Positions 1-7,724 of a stretch of DNA of 40,242 bases are shown here, in pieces. Below the pieces are notes generated by a model. That model saw nothing but the letters and a program-made list of their open reading frames with translations, was not told the origin of the DNA and did not search any database. Source of the DNA: Anaerolineae bacterium (GTDB taxonomy: Bacteria > Chloroflexota > Anaerolineae > Anaerolineales > Villigracilaceae). The stretch covers positions 1 through 40,242 of the forward strand of contig JABGQU010000009.1 of the NCBI GenBank assembly GCA_018648605.1, in the 5' to 3' direction. A program made the position numbers and the translations under genes. The stretch's first letter is position 1, and the number at the start of each line of letters is the position of its first letter.

Positions 1-81
1 TTAAAAGGCCTCCCCTCCTTTTTGCTTACCCCTATTTATTGAGAAGATACCATTTTTTCTCCTATCCACCCTTAAAACACA

Positions 82-108
82 AAGGAGCCGTGATGGTCAC
101 GACTCCTT
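82..108 (-). terminator. Terminator of rpmF
   Basis: A 12-bp stem (AAGGAGTCGTGA on the - strand, one mismatch) with a 3-nt loop lies just after the rpmF stop codon. On the - strand it is followed by a T-rich stretch (TTTGTGTTTT). This fits an intrinsic terminator that ends a one-gene rpmF transcript. To its left, positions 1-81 hold no recognisable gene. Confidence 0.75.
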
Positions 109-122
109 GAATGCTTGAGCAA

Positions 123-311
123 TTATTTCTCTTTTGAAACTTCGATCACTTCGCGTCCTTTGTAGAAGCCACATTCGGAACAAACGGTGTGCGGCAAGCG
201 CATGGAACCGCAGTTCGAGCAGGTGGTCAGGTTGCGAGGTTTGAGGAAATCGTGAGCACGGCGACGGTTACGACGACCTTTGGAAATTTTACGTTTTGGC
301 AACGGGGTCAT
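123..311 (-). CDS. rpmF: 50S ribosomal protein bL32
   Basis: Structural protein of the large ribosomal subunit. The 62-residue product starts MTPLPKRKISKGRRNRRRAH, the usual basic L32 N-terminus. It carries two CxxC pairs (CSNC and CSEC) that form a zinc ribbon, so this is the zinc-binding C+ form. The length is normal for the family. An AAGGAG Shine-Dalgarno sequence lies a few bases upstream of the ATG. It appears to be transcribed alone from its own promoter (374-402) to the terminator at 82-108. The frequent neighbour DUF177 (YceD) is not upstream; the divergent phosphatase gene is there instead. Confidence 0.97.
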   Translation of the reverse strand: MTPLPKRKISKGRRNRRRAHDFLKPRNLTTCSNCGSMRLPHTVCSECGFYKGREVIEVSKEK

Positions 312-331
312 GTCTTTCTCCTTAATACAAG

Positions 332-350
332 CATCGGGCTTTGCCCGATG
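332..350. other. Perfect hairpin in the rpmF leader
   Basis: CATCGGGC and GCCCGATG form a perfect 8-bp stem around a TTT loop. On the - strand it lies in the predicted rpmF 5' leader, about 10 nt upstream of the Shine-Dalgarno sequence. It could be an autoregulatory ribosomal-protein leader element or only a small dispersed palindrome; the sequence does not decide this. Confidence 0.5.
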
Positions 351-373
351 TCATCTTCATAAACAGCGCGCTG

Positions 374-402
374 ATTATAGCGGCGTTAACTAGTGACGTC
401 AA
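374..402 (-). promoter_or_regulatory. Sigma70-type promoter of rpmF
   Basis: On the - strand there is TTGACG, a 17-nt spacer, then a perfect TATAAT. This is one of the clearest promoters in the window. The predicted start gives an rpmF leader of about 55 nt that includes the 332-350 hairpin. Confidence 0.8.
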
Positions 403-421
403 GACTAAACCGTTGTACAAT
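393..421 (+). promoter_or_regulatory. Candidate promoter of the SpoIIE-like phosphatase gene
   Basis: GTGACG (393-398), a 17-nt spacer and TACAAT (416-421) place the transcript start at or next to the ATG at 428. The message would then be leaderless, which agrees with the lack of a Shine-Dalgarno sequence there. The -35 hexamer overlaps the rpmF -35 on the other strand. Confidence 0.45.
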
Positions 422-427
422 CAACCC

Positions 428-1141
428 ATGGAAATTAAAATTGCAGCAGCGAAAATTAAGAAATATGCGGTTTCAAAAAGCGGAGATACACTCGAGGTGA
501 TCGAACGCCCCAACGGTGGTCTCTCTGTTGTTCTGGCAGACGGCCAAACATCTGGGCGTGGCGCAAAAGCAGTCTCTATGATGGTTGTGCGTAAGGTCAT
601 CAGCTTGCTTGCTGAGGGTGTGCGCGATGGTGCAGCCGCGCGAGCGGCTTCGGATTATTTATATACAGAGAAGATGGGCAAAGTCTCTTCAACCCTGAAT
701 ATTGCCTCGATCGATCTACGTACAAAAACAGTCGTTCTAACACGTAATAACCCTGCCCCGACTTATATTTGCCATGGTGACAGGTTGGATATTTTAAAAT
801 CCGATAGCTCTCCGATCGGCATTGCGCGCGATATTCGCCCTGCTATCAGTGAAATTGCGATAAAACCAGGCTTAACGATCGTCATCTATACAGATGGATT
901 AACCCATGCGGGCAAACGTCGCGGTGAGGGAATGGATATTCAAACCGCTATTCAAGCCATGCTTGAAGAACAAAGTCCCGACCCTCAGGCTATCGCCGAC
1001 GCGCTTCTCGCACACGCCGTTCGGCTGGATGAGGGACGCCCCGCGGATGATATCAGCGTAGTGGTCTTGCGCGTCACATCAGACGAAGGGGACGGCGTTC
1101 GCCGCATGGGAGTCTCCTTGCCAATTGGCGAAATCCAATAA
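428..1141 (+). CDS. SpoIIE/PP2C-type Ser/Thr phosphatase domain protein
   Basis: A 237-residue single-domain protein of the SpoIIE (PP2C-like) family. Visible motifs are VVLADGQTSGRGAKAVSMMV (metal-binding Asp and helix), the central LTRNNPAPTYI strand region, VIYTDGLTHAG and the C-terminal RPADDISVVVLRV with the last metal-ligand Asp. Such enzymes remove phosphate from Ser/Thr of regulatory partners such as anti-sigma-factor antagonists. No sensor domain is attached. An ATG at 341 would extend the frame, but that extension covers the rpmF promoter and looks non-coding, so 428 is preferred. The next gene starts 12 nt downstream, so the two probably share a transcript. The substrate cannot be told from the sequence. 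Confidence 0.85.
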   Translation: MEIKIAAAKIKKYAVSKSGDTLEVIERPNGGLSVVLADGQTSGRGAKAVSMMVVRKVISLLAEGVRDGAAARAASDYLYTEKMGKVSSTLNIASIDLRTKTVVLTRNNPAPTYICHGDRLDILKSDSSPIGIARDIRPAISEIAIKPGLTIVIYTDGLTHAGKRRGEGMDIQTAIQAMLEEQSPDPQAIADALLAHAVRLDEGRPADDISVVVLRVTSDEGDGVRRMGVSLPIGEIQ

Positions 1142-1153
1142 AGGTCGCAACCA

Positions 1154-2185
1154 ATGAAAAGACGACGTAGGCGATGGCAGGCATCCTGGCGCGACACAAC
1201 GCTCTTGTTAAGAGAGTTTCGCACGCCCTTATTACTCTTTTTGGTTACCATGGTTGGGGGTGGCATGCTTTACCGGAAAATCGCCGCATTAGTAGGTGAC
1301 CCGGTAAACGACCTGTCTGAAGCCATCTATCTGGTATTAACGCTTTCTTTTCTTCAACCAAGCGGGGATTTTCCGACAAGCCCTTTTCTGGAAGCCTTTT
1401 ACTTCATTATGCCGCTGATCGGCATCGGGATTCTCGCACAAGGTCTCGCAGATTTTGGCATTATGCTCTTCAATCGCCGCACACGCAGCAAGGAATGGGA
1501 AATGGCAATAGCATCTACTTTTCATAATCATACAATTCTGGTTGGCTTGGGACATCTTGGCTTTCGGGTTGCCCATCATCTAAACTCTCTAGGCAAAAAA
1601 ATCGCCGTCATCGAACTTGACCCCAAAGATGATCTCATTGACGCTGTGCGAGAACTGGGTATTCCAGTCATTCACGATGATGCATCCCGCCAATCTGCGC
1701 TAGAAAAAGCAGGCATCTACAAAGCCAGCACGATCACCCTCTGCATGCAATCGGACTCGCTCAACCTCCAGATCGCTGTAAAAGCACGCAATCTGAACCC
1801 GGATATTAATGTTGTCGTACGTATCTTCGATGATGAGTTTGCACGCTCTATTCAAGAACAATTTGGCTTCATTGCCTTGAGTGCAACCAGCATGTCTGCG
1901 CCAGCATTTGCAGCAGCCGCAGCCGGCATGGAAATCACCCACCCCATCACCGTGGAGGGCGAGCCTTTGAGCCTGGCACGTGCCCGCCTTCCCAAAACAT
2001 CAAAGCTCAAAGGCAAAAACGTTGCCTATATTGAAGAAATATACGACGTCAGTGTAGTTCTTTTACGGCGTGGGGAAGAAGCCGATATGCACCCGGCAGG
2101 CAAACGTATCCTGCAAGAGAAAGACACTATCGCCATTCTGGGCAACCCTGATAAGATCAGCCTTCTTGTCCATGACAACCACTAA
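1154..2185 (+). CDS. TrkA-N (RCK) domain protein with two-helix ion-channel-like membrane part
   Basis: 343 residues: a basic N-terminus, a first membrane helix (about 22-43), a pore-loop-like stretch, a second helix (about 78-100), then an RCK/TrkA-N Rossmann domain (HTILVGLGHLGFRVAHHL, with GLGHLG as the nucleotide-binding loop and an acidic strand end, VIELD) and a TrkA-C-like end. The architecture is that of a prokaryotic K+ channel of the MthK class. However, the pore loop reads LTLSFLQPSGDFP where the filter TxGYGD is expected, so K+ selectivity is doubtful. It may be a channel-derived sensor or a channel of other selectivity. It is cotranscribed with the phosphatase and overlaps the next gene by 14 nt. 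Confidence 0.8.
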   Translation: MKRRRRRWQASWRDTTLLLREFRTPLLLFLVTMVGGGMLYRKIAALVGDPVNDLSEAIYLVLTLSFLQPSGDFPTSPFLEAFYFIMPLIGIGILAQGLADFGIMLFNRRTRSKEWEMAIASTFHNHTILVGLGHLGFRVAHHLNSLGKKIAVIELDPKDDLIDAVRELGIPVIHDDASRQSALEKAGIYKASTITLCMQSDSLNLQIAVKARNLNPDINVVVRIFDDEFARSIQEQFGFIALSATSMSAPAFAAAAAGMEITHPITVEGEPLSLARARLPKTSKLKGKNVAYIEEIYDVSVVLLRRGEEADMHPAGKRILQEKDTIAILGNPDKISLLVHDNH

Positions 2186-2540
2186 CGAAAAGCCACTCAT
2201 AGGGATTGTTGGACCCTGTTCAGCGGGAAAATCAACGCTCATTGCACAACTCAAAAAACACAATATGCGCACGCGCCAGATCGCGCAGGAACATTCACAT
2301 GTCAAGGATATGTGGCAGCGACTCACGAATCCAGACATCCTGATTTTTTTGGATGTGTCTTACGCTACAGCCCAGGAGCGCCGTAAACTAAACTGGAACG
2401 AAAGCGAGCACGCTACTCAGGAAAAGCGCCTACGGCACGCCCGCGAACATGCCGACATCTATCTTCTGACCGATGGTTTAACCCCAGACGAAATATTCAA
2501 AAAAGTTTTTGATTTTATAAAGGAGATGACCGATGCATAA
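2172..2540 (+). CDS. Small P-loop nucleotide kinase-like ATPase
   Basis: 122 residues starting at an ATG inside the end of the TrkA-N gene (14-nt overlap, translational coupling). An early Walker A motif GPCSAGKST is followed by a short alpha/beta fold with a Walker B-like strand (PDILIFLDVS) and an Arg-rich helical region (QEKRLRHAREHAD) typical of nucleoside-kinase lids. It resembles compact adenylate/thymidylate-kinase-like P-loop proteins; the substrate is unknown. An in-frame ATG at 2070 exists, but its extra residues only shadow the upstream gene. The stop codon overlaps the ATG of the next gene. Confidence 0.7.
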   Translation: MTTTNEKPLIGIVGPCSAGKSTLIAQLKKHNMRTRQIAQEHSHVKDMWQRLTNPDILIFLDVSYATAQERRKLNWNESEHATQEKRLRHAREHADIYLLTDGLTPDEIFKKVFDFIKEMTDA

Positions 2541-4053
2541 ATTACTCACCTTTATCCTTTTTTCCTTTCTAGTCTTATCAGGATGCAAAGCACAGCCTGC
2601 TTCGCCAGAGTCTATCCCCCCTCAAGTTGAAACATTAGAAGAAATAGTCATATTATCTGAATGGAATGAGCGCGACGTATTTAAGAGCGGCTTGATACCA
2701 TCTCAACAACATCTGCCTGATGAAATGCCAGATGCCACCATCTACCACATCGAACTAAATATTGCCGATGATCTCGTACACATCAATGGACACCAAGAAG
2801 TGCGCTACACCAATCAGGAAGATGTTGCGCTAAATGAAATTTACTTTCATCTCATGCCTAACTATCTCGGCGACGAGATGCTTATCTCGCAAGTCAGCAT
2901 AGATGGTGCGTCTGCAGAATACGTGCATGAAAAAGAAGATACTGTTATGCGTGTCTCGCTCGCATCGCCTCTGCAAATTGGAGAAAGTATTATCGTAAAG
3001 ATCGACTTTCTCACAGTCGTTCCCACACAACTGGAGAGCAATTACGGCATTCTTGCCTACACAGAGGATGTTCTGGCATTGGCACATGCCTACCCAATGG
3101 TCGCGGTTTATGACGATGAGGGCTGGAATATCGACATCCCCTCTGAACAGGGCGACGTGACGTATCTCGATGTCAGTTTTTATATCGTGCAGGTTAACGC
3201 ACCCAAAGATCTCGTGCTCGTTGCGTCTGGAAACGAGATCACGCATCAATCCGCGGGTGACCGGAAAATCGTCACCTTTGCAGCAGGCCCCGCCCGCGAT
3301 TTCTATCTCGCCGCCAGCGAAGATTATGTCCTGACATCCCAGAAATTTGGCGAATATACGATCAACAGCTACGCACCCAAAAACCTCGCGGAAGGCTCAC
3401 AATTCGCGATCGATGTTGCCGCCGCATCCATCGAATTTTTCAGCGAAGCCTATGCTCCCTACCCCTACACTGAGTTTGATATTGTCGCCACGCCGACTTA
3501 TGCGCTAGGCATCGAGTATCCGGGCATGACCGCCATCAACGTGGACTTATACGATCTGGAGGCTAATCTTTACGGCACAACGGCCGGCGTCTACCTTGAG
3601 TCGACAGTTGCGCACGAAGTCGGGCATCAATGGTTTTATAATTTGGTCGGTAACGACCAACTTGATGAACCCTGGCTGGACGAATCGCTTACGCAATACG
3701 TTACCTGGCTATATTATGTAAATCAATATGGTGAGAATAGCGCAGCCGGTTATGCCGACGCACTGGATAGCCGCTGGGAGCGGATCGGTCACGAGACTAT
3801 CCCTTTGGGGTTGCCCGTTAGCGCCTATGTAGATGGCCAATACAGCGCCATTATTTATGGGCGCGGCGCATTCTTTTTTGAAGCGCTGGCTAACAAAATA
3901 GGCCAGAAAGCTTTCGACGCATTCATGATGGAATACACTAAAAGTCATCAATGGAAGACCGCTTCAACAGAGAGTTTCCGAGAAAGCGCTGAGAAAGCTT
4001 GCGATTGTAATTTAGAGGTACTTTTTAAGGATTGGGTCTATATAATTGAGTAG
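2533..4053 (+). CDS. M1-family (gluzincin) metallopeptidase lipoprotein
   Basis: 506 residues. The signal peptide ends in lipobox LSGC (Cys18), so the protein should be lipid-anchored outside the membrane. An aminopeptidase-N-like beta domain is followed by the zinc site HEVGH (His361, Glu362, His365) and Glu384, exactly the HExxH-x18-E spacing of M1 enzymes. A later YGRGAFFFEAL stretch supplies the usual transition-state Tyr. The exopeptidase GxMEN loop is replaced by GIEYPGMTA, so classical aminopeptidase specificity is uncertain. It overlaps the small kinase gene by 8 nt at ATGCATAA and ends the first operon. Confidence 0.88.
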   Translation: MHKLLTFILFSFLVLSGCKAQPASPESIPPQVETLEEIVILSEWNERDVFKSGLIPSQQHLPDEMPDATIYHIELNIADDLVHINGHQEVRYTNQEDVALNEIYFHLMPNYLGDEMLISQVSIDGASAEYVHEKEDTVMRVSLASPLQIGESIIVKIDFLTVVPTQLESNYGILAYTEDVLALAHAYPMVAVYDDEGWNIDIPSEQGDVTYLDVSFYIVQVNAPKDLVLVASGNEITHQSAGDRKIVTFAAGPARDFYLAASEDYVLTSQKFGEYTINSYAPKNLAEGSQFAIDVAAASIEFFSEAYAPYPYTEFDIVATPTYALGIEYPGMTAINVDLYDLEANLYGTTAGVYLESTVAHEVGHQWFYNLVGNDQLDEPWLDESLTQYVTWLYYVNQYGENSAAGYADALDSRWERIGHETIPLGLPVSAYVDGQYSAIIYGRGAFFFEALANKIGQKAFDAFMMEYTKSHQWKTASTESFRESAEKACDCNLEVLFKDWVYIIE

Positions 4054-4072
4054 TAAAAACGTCAAAAAGGTG

Positions 4073-4078
4073 TATAAT
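4073..4078 (+). promoter_or_regulatory. Candidate -10 element for secDF
   Basis: A perfect TATAAT preceded by TG lies just after the metallopeptidase stop codon and 56 nt before secD. No good -35 hexamer is found at 16-18 nt, so the call rests on the -10 alone. Confidence 0.4.
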
Positions 4079-4085
4079 CCTTCAG

Positions 4086-4109
4086 CCGCCAGCACTTGGT
4101 GGTATTTTT
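4086..4109 (+). terminator. Short hairpin with T-run between the metallopeptidase gene and secD
   Basis: CCGCCA and TGGTGG form a 6-bp stem (one G-T pair), followed by TATTTTTG. It could be a weak terminator of the upstream operon. It also lies right after the candidate secD -10, so it could act as a leader hairpin. Confidence 0.35.
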
Positions 4110-4134
4110 GTGATTGGAATTGGAGTAGAGTTAT

Positions 4135-5502
4135 ATGATAAAACGCCAAAATACTCGTTTAGTCGTGATCGTGATCGTCATCGCGTTTGCGCTCTGGATC
4201 GACCTAAACGACACGCTTCTCATCAGCAATCCTTTCAATGGATCTGTGATCTATAGTCGCGATGTCAGCCCGCAATTAGGGCTTGATCTGCGTGGCGGCT
4301 TACAAGTCTTGCTTGAAGCCGACCTCCCCGAAGATGTGGATGTCTCCGCTGAATCGATGGAAGTTGCTCGCAGTGTTATTGAAAACCGCACCAACGCACT
4401 TGGTGTTGCTGAAAATGTCGTTCAGATCGCAGGCGACCGTCGCATTGTCGGCGAGTTCCCTGGGTTGAAAGATACCGAGGGTGTCATCAACACCATTCAA
4501 CAAACGGGCTTGCTCGAATTTGTTGACGTTGGCGATACGCCTATGGCTGCCGGAACGATCATCCAAACAGATTATGGTCTTTCACCTTCTGCCGCAGAAA
4601 CCACCCCTGCTGAAGGCGAAGAAGCCCCGATCGTCTACCACACCGTAATGGCTGGTGCCGCTCTCGAAGATGTTGGCGTTACGCAAGATACGCTGGGGCA
4701 ATTCCAGATCGCTTTTGCCCTAAACAGCGAAGGGAGTGATGTTTTTGCAGAGCACACTATTGCCAATTCTGGCAAGTTTCTCGCCATTGTGCTGGATAAG
4801 GAAGTTATCTCTGCCCCTCGCATCAACGAACCGATCACTGGCGGCAGCGGTGTCATTAGCGGACAATTCGACTACGAGAGCGCAAACGCCCTCACCGTCC
4901 AATTGCGCTATGGTTCCTTGCCTGTGCCCCTCAAGATCGTCGAAAGTCGTATCATCGGCCCTACCCTTGGTGAAGATTCTCTCCAGCGTAGTTTGAAAGC
5001 CGGCTTGATCGGTATCATCATCGTCGTTCTCTTTATGGCAATTTACTACCGCCTCCCGGGTATCACTGCCGATATTTCGATCCTTTTCTATGCTGCCATC
5101 GCATTTGCTGTCTTCAAAGGCATCGGTGTCACCTTGACCTTGCCGGGCATCGCTGGCTTCATGCTTAGTACCGGCTCCGCGCTTGATGCGAATATTCTTG
5201 TCTTCGAGCGTCTCAAAGAAGAACTTCGCCGTGGACGCACGCTCAAACAGGCTTTCGACATGGCTTGGTCGCGCGCATGGTCTTCCATCCGTGACTCGAA
5301 CGCTGCCGTGCTGATCACATCCCTGATCCTCTTCTGGTTCGGGAACGCCTTCGGCGCCAGCATCGTAAAAGGCTTTGCGATCACGTTGGCATTGGGTGTC
5401 TCCATCTCCCTCTTCTCTGCGCTCTACATCACCCGCACCCTTCTGGCAGTTGTGCTTGATAAGATCAAGATCACCAACTTCCAACGCTGGTTCGGAATCT
5501 AA
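4135..5502 (+). CDS. secD: Protein translocase subunit SecD
   Basis: 455 residues. An N-terminal membrane helix (about 7-25) is followed by the family signature LGLDLRGGLQVLLEADLP, a large extracytoplasmic P1-type region, and a C-terminal bundle of five helices with the conserved FMLSTGSALDANILVFERLKEE-type region (the SecD/RND motif around helices 4-5). With SecF it uses the proton gradient to help preproteins leave SecYEG. The length is near that of compact Gram-positive-like SecD. The partner gene secF begins 12 nt after the stop; yajC is not adjacent. An AT-rich leader with GGAGTAGAG precedes the ATG. Confidence 0.96.
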   Translation: MIKRQNTRLVVIVIVIAFALWIDLNDTLLISNPFNGSVIYSRDVSPQLGLDLRGGLQVLLEADLPEDVDVSAESMEVARSVIENRTNALGVAENVVQIAGDRRIVGEFPGLKDTEGVINTIQQTGLLEFVDVGDTPMAAGTIIQTDYGLSPSAAETTPAEGEEAPIVYHTVMAGAALEDVGVTQDTLGQFQIAFALNSEGSDVFAEHTIANSGKFLAIVLDKEVISAPRINEPITGGSGVISGQFDYESANALTVQLRYGSLPVPLKIVESRIIGPTLGEDSLQRSLKAGLIGIIIVVLFMAIYYRLPGITADISILFYAAIAFAVFKGIGVTLTLPGIAGFMLSTGSALDANILVFERLKEELRRGRTLKQAFDMAWSRAWSSIRDSNAAVLITSLILFWFGNAFGASIVKGFAITLALGVSISLFSALYITRTLLAVVLDKIKITNFQRWFGI

Positions 5503-5513
5503 AGGAGCAGAAC

Positions 5514-6422
5514 ATGAATTTACTTGGTAAACGTTACTTTTTCTTTACCCTTTCGCTGCTTGTTATTTTGCCGGGCTTGATCGTTCTCGCCACCAGCGGG
5601 CTTCCCCTCTCCATCGACTTCACCGGCGGCAGCCTCCTCGAAGTAACCTTCGTCGGGACAACACCGCAGCCCGCTGATGTTATTACACTTTACGAAGATG
5701 CCAATATCAAAGATGCAAAGGTACAAACTACCGATTCCGGCACCCTCGTCATTCGCTCAGAATTTCTCGACAATGAGAAACGAGATACTGTTCTAACATC
5801 GATGAACGCTGCCTTTGGTGAAACCACTATTCAGCGTTTTGACAGCGTGGGCCCCAGCATCGGCGAACAAGTCACCTCGCGTGCAGCCATGGCAGTTGGC
5901 GTTTCTTCGCTGCTCGTGGTCATCTTCATTGCCTGGTCCTTCCGTGGCATCAAGGGCGCATATCGCTATGGCATCTCTGCAATCCTTGCTATGCTCCACG
6001 ATGTTGCACTCATCTTCAGTGTCACCGCGCTCGGCAGTATCTTCCTTGGCTGGGAAATCGACTCCCTTTTCCTGACGGGTCTCCTGACCGTGATTGGTTT
6101 CTCGATGCAAGACTCCATCGTTGTTTTCGACCGCATTCGTGAGAACTCCAGTGCCCTGCGCCGTTTGGATTACGAAACCCTCGTAAATCACTCCATCGTT
6201 CAAACGCTGCAACGCTCGATCAACACACAGTTGATGACCGTCGAATTCTTACTGCTCGCCCTCGCTTTCTTTGGCGGCGTCACTTTGCGGCAATTCGTTG
6301 TCGTCCTGCTCGTTGGTCTAATGAGCGGAACCTACTCATCCATCTTCATCGCCGCCCCGGTCCTTGTGGTCTGGGAAAAGCAGGAATGGAAAACGTGGTT
6401 CAAGAAAAAAGCCACAGTCTAA
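5514..6422 (+). CDS. secF: Protein translocase subunit SecF
   Basis: 302 residues with six predicted membrane helices. N-terminal signature LPLSIDFTGGSLLEV (DFTGG) and the C-terminal RND-type motif TVIGFSMQDSIVVFDRIREN identify SecF. AAAGGAG lies just ahead of the ATG. The gene is coupled to secD and followed directly by a strong terminator, so secD-secF form a two-gene unit. Confidence 0.96.
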   Translation: MNLLGKRYFFFTLSLLVILPGLIVLATSGLPLSIDFTGGSLLEVTFVGTTPQPADVITLYEDANIKDAKVQTTDSGTLVIRSEFLDNEKRDTVLTSMNAAFGETTIQRFDSVGPSIGEQVTSRAAMAVGVSSLLVVIFIAWSFRGIKGAYRYGISAILAMLHDVALIFSVTALGSIFLGWEIDSLFLTGLLTVIGFSMQDSIVVFDRIRENSSALRRLDYETLVNHSIVQTLQRSINTQLMTVEFLLLALAFFGGVTLRQFVVVLLVGLMSGTYSSIFIAAPVLVVWEKQEWKTWFKKKATV

Positions 6423-6430
6423 ACTAAAGT

Positions 6431-6464
6431 AAAATAGCGCATCACTTGATGCGCTATTTTTTTT
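6431..6464 (+). terminator. Intrinsic terminator of secDF
   Basis: AAAATAGCGCATCA pairs perfectly with TGATGCGCTATTTT around a CT centre, followed by more T residues (eight in a row in all). Textbook rho-independent terminator 8 nt after the secF stop. Confidence 0.92.
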
Positions 6465-6478
6465 ATCTATTACACTAA

Positions 6479-6507
6479 AGCACAAAAGTCTTGAAGACTT
6501 TTGTGCT
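6479..6507. repeat. Near-perfect 29-nt palindrome, AAAAGTCTTGA family
   Basis: AGCACAAAAGTCTT and AAGACTTTTGTGCT flank a single G. The core AAAAGTCTTGA recurs in a similar hairpin at 34611-34636, which suggests a small dispersed palindromic repeat. It lies about 12 nt upstream of the Shine-Dalgarno sequence of the next gene. Confidence 0.6.
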
Positions 6508-6532
6508 CTCTTATAAACCAGGAAGGAAAAGG

Positions 6533-7435
6533 ATGAAATACATATTTACGCTTCTTCTCGCATTCTCCATCTTGATCAGCGGATGCGCCGCCCCAGCAGA
6601 GTCTACGGCGGAACCGTCCGCAATTCCAGCTGTTACCCTGCCCCCAACATCTGCCCCGCCTGAAACATCATCTGCTACAGAAACGCCGTCCCCAACAGCC
6701 GCGCCTGTCAGAGAAATTTGGCTCCCGCCCCTTGACAGCACCTTCTCGTGGCAGCTTGGTGATGAAGCAAACACGTCGTTCGATGCGGACATTTACGATA
6801 TAGATGCCTTTGAAGCGGAAGCAAGCCTAATATCCGATTTGCACTCGCAGGGCAAAAAGGTCTTCTGCTACATCTCCGTTGGGAGCTGGGAAGATTGGCG
6901 CCCAGACCGAGATGATTTCCCATCCGAAATTATTGGCAATGACTACGAAGGTTGGGATGGCGAAAAATGGCTCGACATCCGTGAAATTGATAAGCTTGCC
7001 CCCATCATGCGCGCGCGTCTGGATATGTGTGCCGAAAAAGGCTTCGACGGCATTGAACCAGATAATATTGCCCTGCATTGGGAAAACACGGGCTTCAACA
7101 TCAGCTACGACGATCAGCTTGCCTACAACATATGGCTATCCGAAGAAGCGCACGCGCGCGGGCTTTCAATTGGCTTGAAAAATAACGAAGAACAAGTGGA
7201 TGATCTACTCCCCTATTTCGATTGGGCACTCACAGAAGATTGCTTTGTCGGTGAATGGTGCAATGAGATGAGTACCTTTATTAATGCAGGCAAACCTGTC
7301 TTTGCTGTTGAGTATACCGATGAAGTTTCCTACGAAATCTTCCTTAAAGATCTTTGCCCGCAAGCTGCAGCACTAGGCTTTTATACCATCTTGAAAAACC
7401 GCAATCTGGATGAATACAGAGCTATATGCCCATAA
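6533..7435 (+). CDS. GH114-like (endo-alpha-1,4-polygalactosaminidase family) lipoprotein
   Basis: 300 residues. The signal peptide has lipobox ISGC (Cys18), followed by a Pro/Ser/Thr/Ala-rich linker (about 20-65) and a TIM-barrel-type domain. Typical GH114 stretches are FSWQLGDEANTSFDADIYDID, KKVFCYISVGSWEDWRPD, GFDGIEPDNIALHW (catalytic acidic region) and GLSIGLKNNEEQ. Family members are linked to cleavage of galactosamine-containing exopolysaccharides. Start chosen at 6533 because GGAAGGAAAAGG directly precedes it; the longer frame from 6491 begins inside the palindrome. It stands alone between the secDF terminator and the FHA cluster. Confidence 0.85.
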   Translation: MKYIFTLLLAFSILISGCAAPAESTAEPSAIPAVTLPPTSAPPETSSATETPSPTAAPVREIWLPPLDSTFSWQLGDEANTSFDADIYDIDAFEAEASLISDLHSQGKKVFCYISVGSWEDWRPDRDDFPSEIIGNDYEGWDGEKWLDIREIDKLAPIMRARLDMCAEKGFDGIEPDNIALHWENTGFNISYDDQLAYNIWLSEEAHARGLSIGLKNNEEQVDDLLPYFDWALTEDCFVGEWCNEMSTFINAGKPVFAVEYTDEVSYEIFLKDLCPQAAALGFYTILKNRNLDEYRAICP

Positions 7436-7454
7436 CACTGAATTTTACCGGCTC

Positions 7455-7485
7455 CCCCTATTTTATCTTTTCAAAATGGGGGGGG
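7455..7485. terminator. Hairpin after the GH114-like gene
   Basis: CCCCCTATTTT pairs with AAAATGGGGGG over 11 bp (one G-T pair) with an 8-nt loop. There is no T-run after it, so termination is uncertain. A second small palindrome, TGCCCGATAGGGCA, follows at 7488-7501. Confidence 0.4.
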
Positions 7486-7648
7486 AATGCCCGATAGGGC
7501 AAGGGGGCGTAAGTCGAAATTAAAGCAGCGCCTAACATTAGTAATTAGCTAAAAAACGGTCAGCATACAAAGTAGGGCACTATTAGGCTGAAAGTTCTTT
7601 ATTAGGTCGATTTTTAGGCGAAAAAAGATATTTTTCATCATATTCGTG

Positions 7649-7657
7649 TGATATACT
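7649..7657 (+). promoter_or_regulatory. Extended -10 promoter of the FHA-ABC cluster
   Basis: TGATATACT is a full extended -10 element (TGnTATACT). The -35 region is T-rich but not consensus, as expected for an extended -10 promoter. It lies 67 nt upstream of the GTG start of the transporter gene. Confidence 0.6.
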
Positions 7658-7724
7658 GTACAGGAGAAAAATCAAAAAAACACAATCCCTTGCTTGTTGC
7701 TTATTTTGTCAGGAGAATCCGTTA

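Noticed and set aside
341-427. N-terminal extension of the phosphatase from the ATG at 341
   Set aside because: It covers the rpmF promoter and leader hairpin, has no family similarity and no Shine-Dalgarno sequence; the SpoIIE fold begins after 428.
4720-5484. 254-codon open frame on the - strand opposite secD
   Set aside because: Shadow of secD; low-complexity acidic composition and no recognisable domain.
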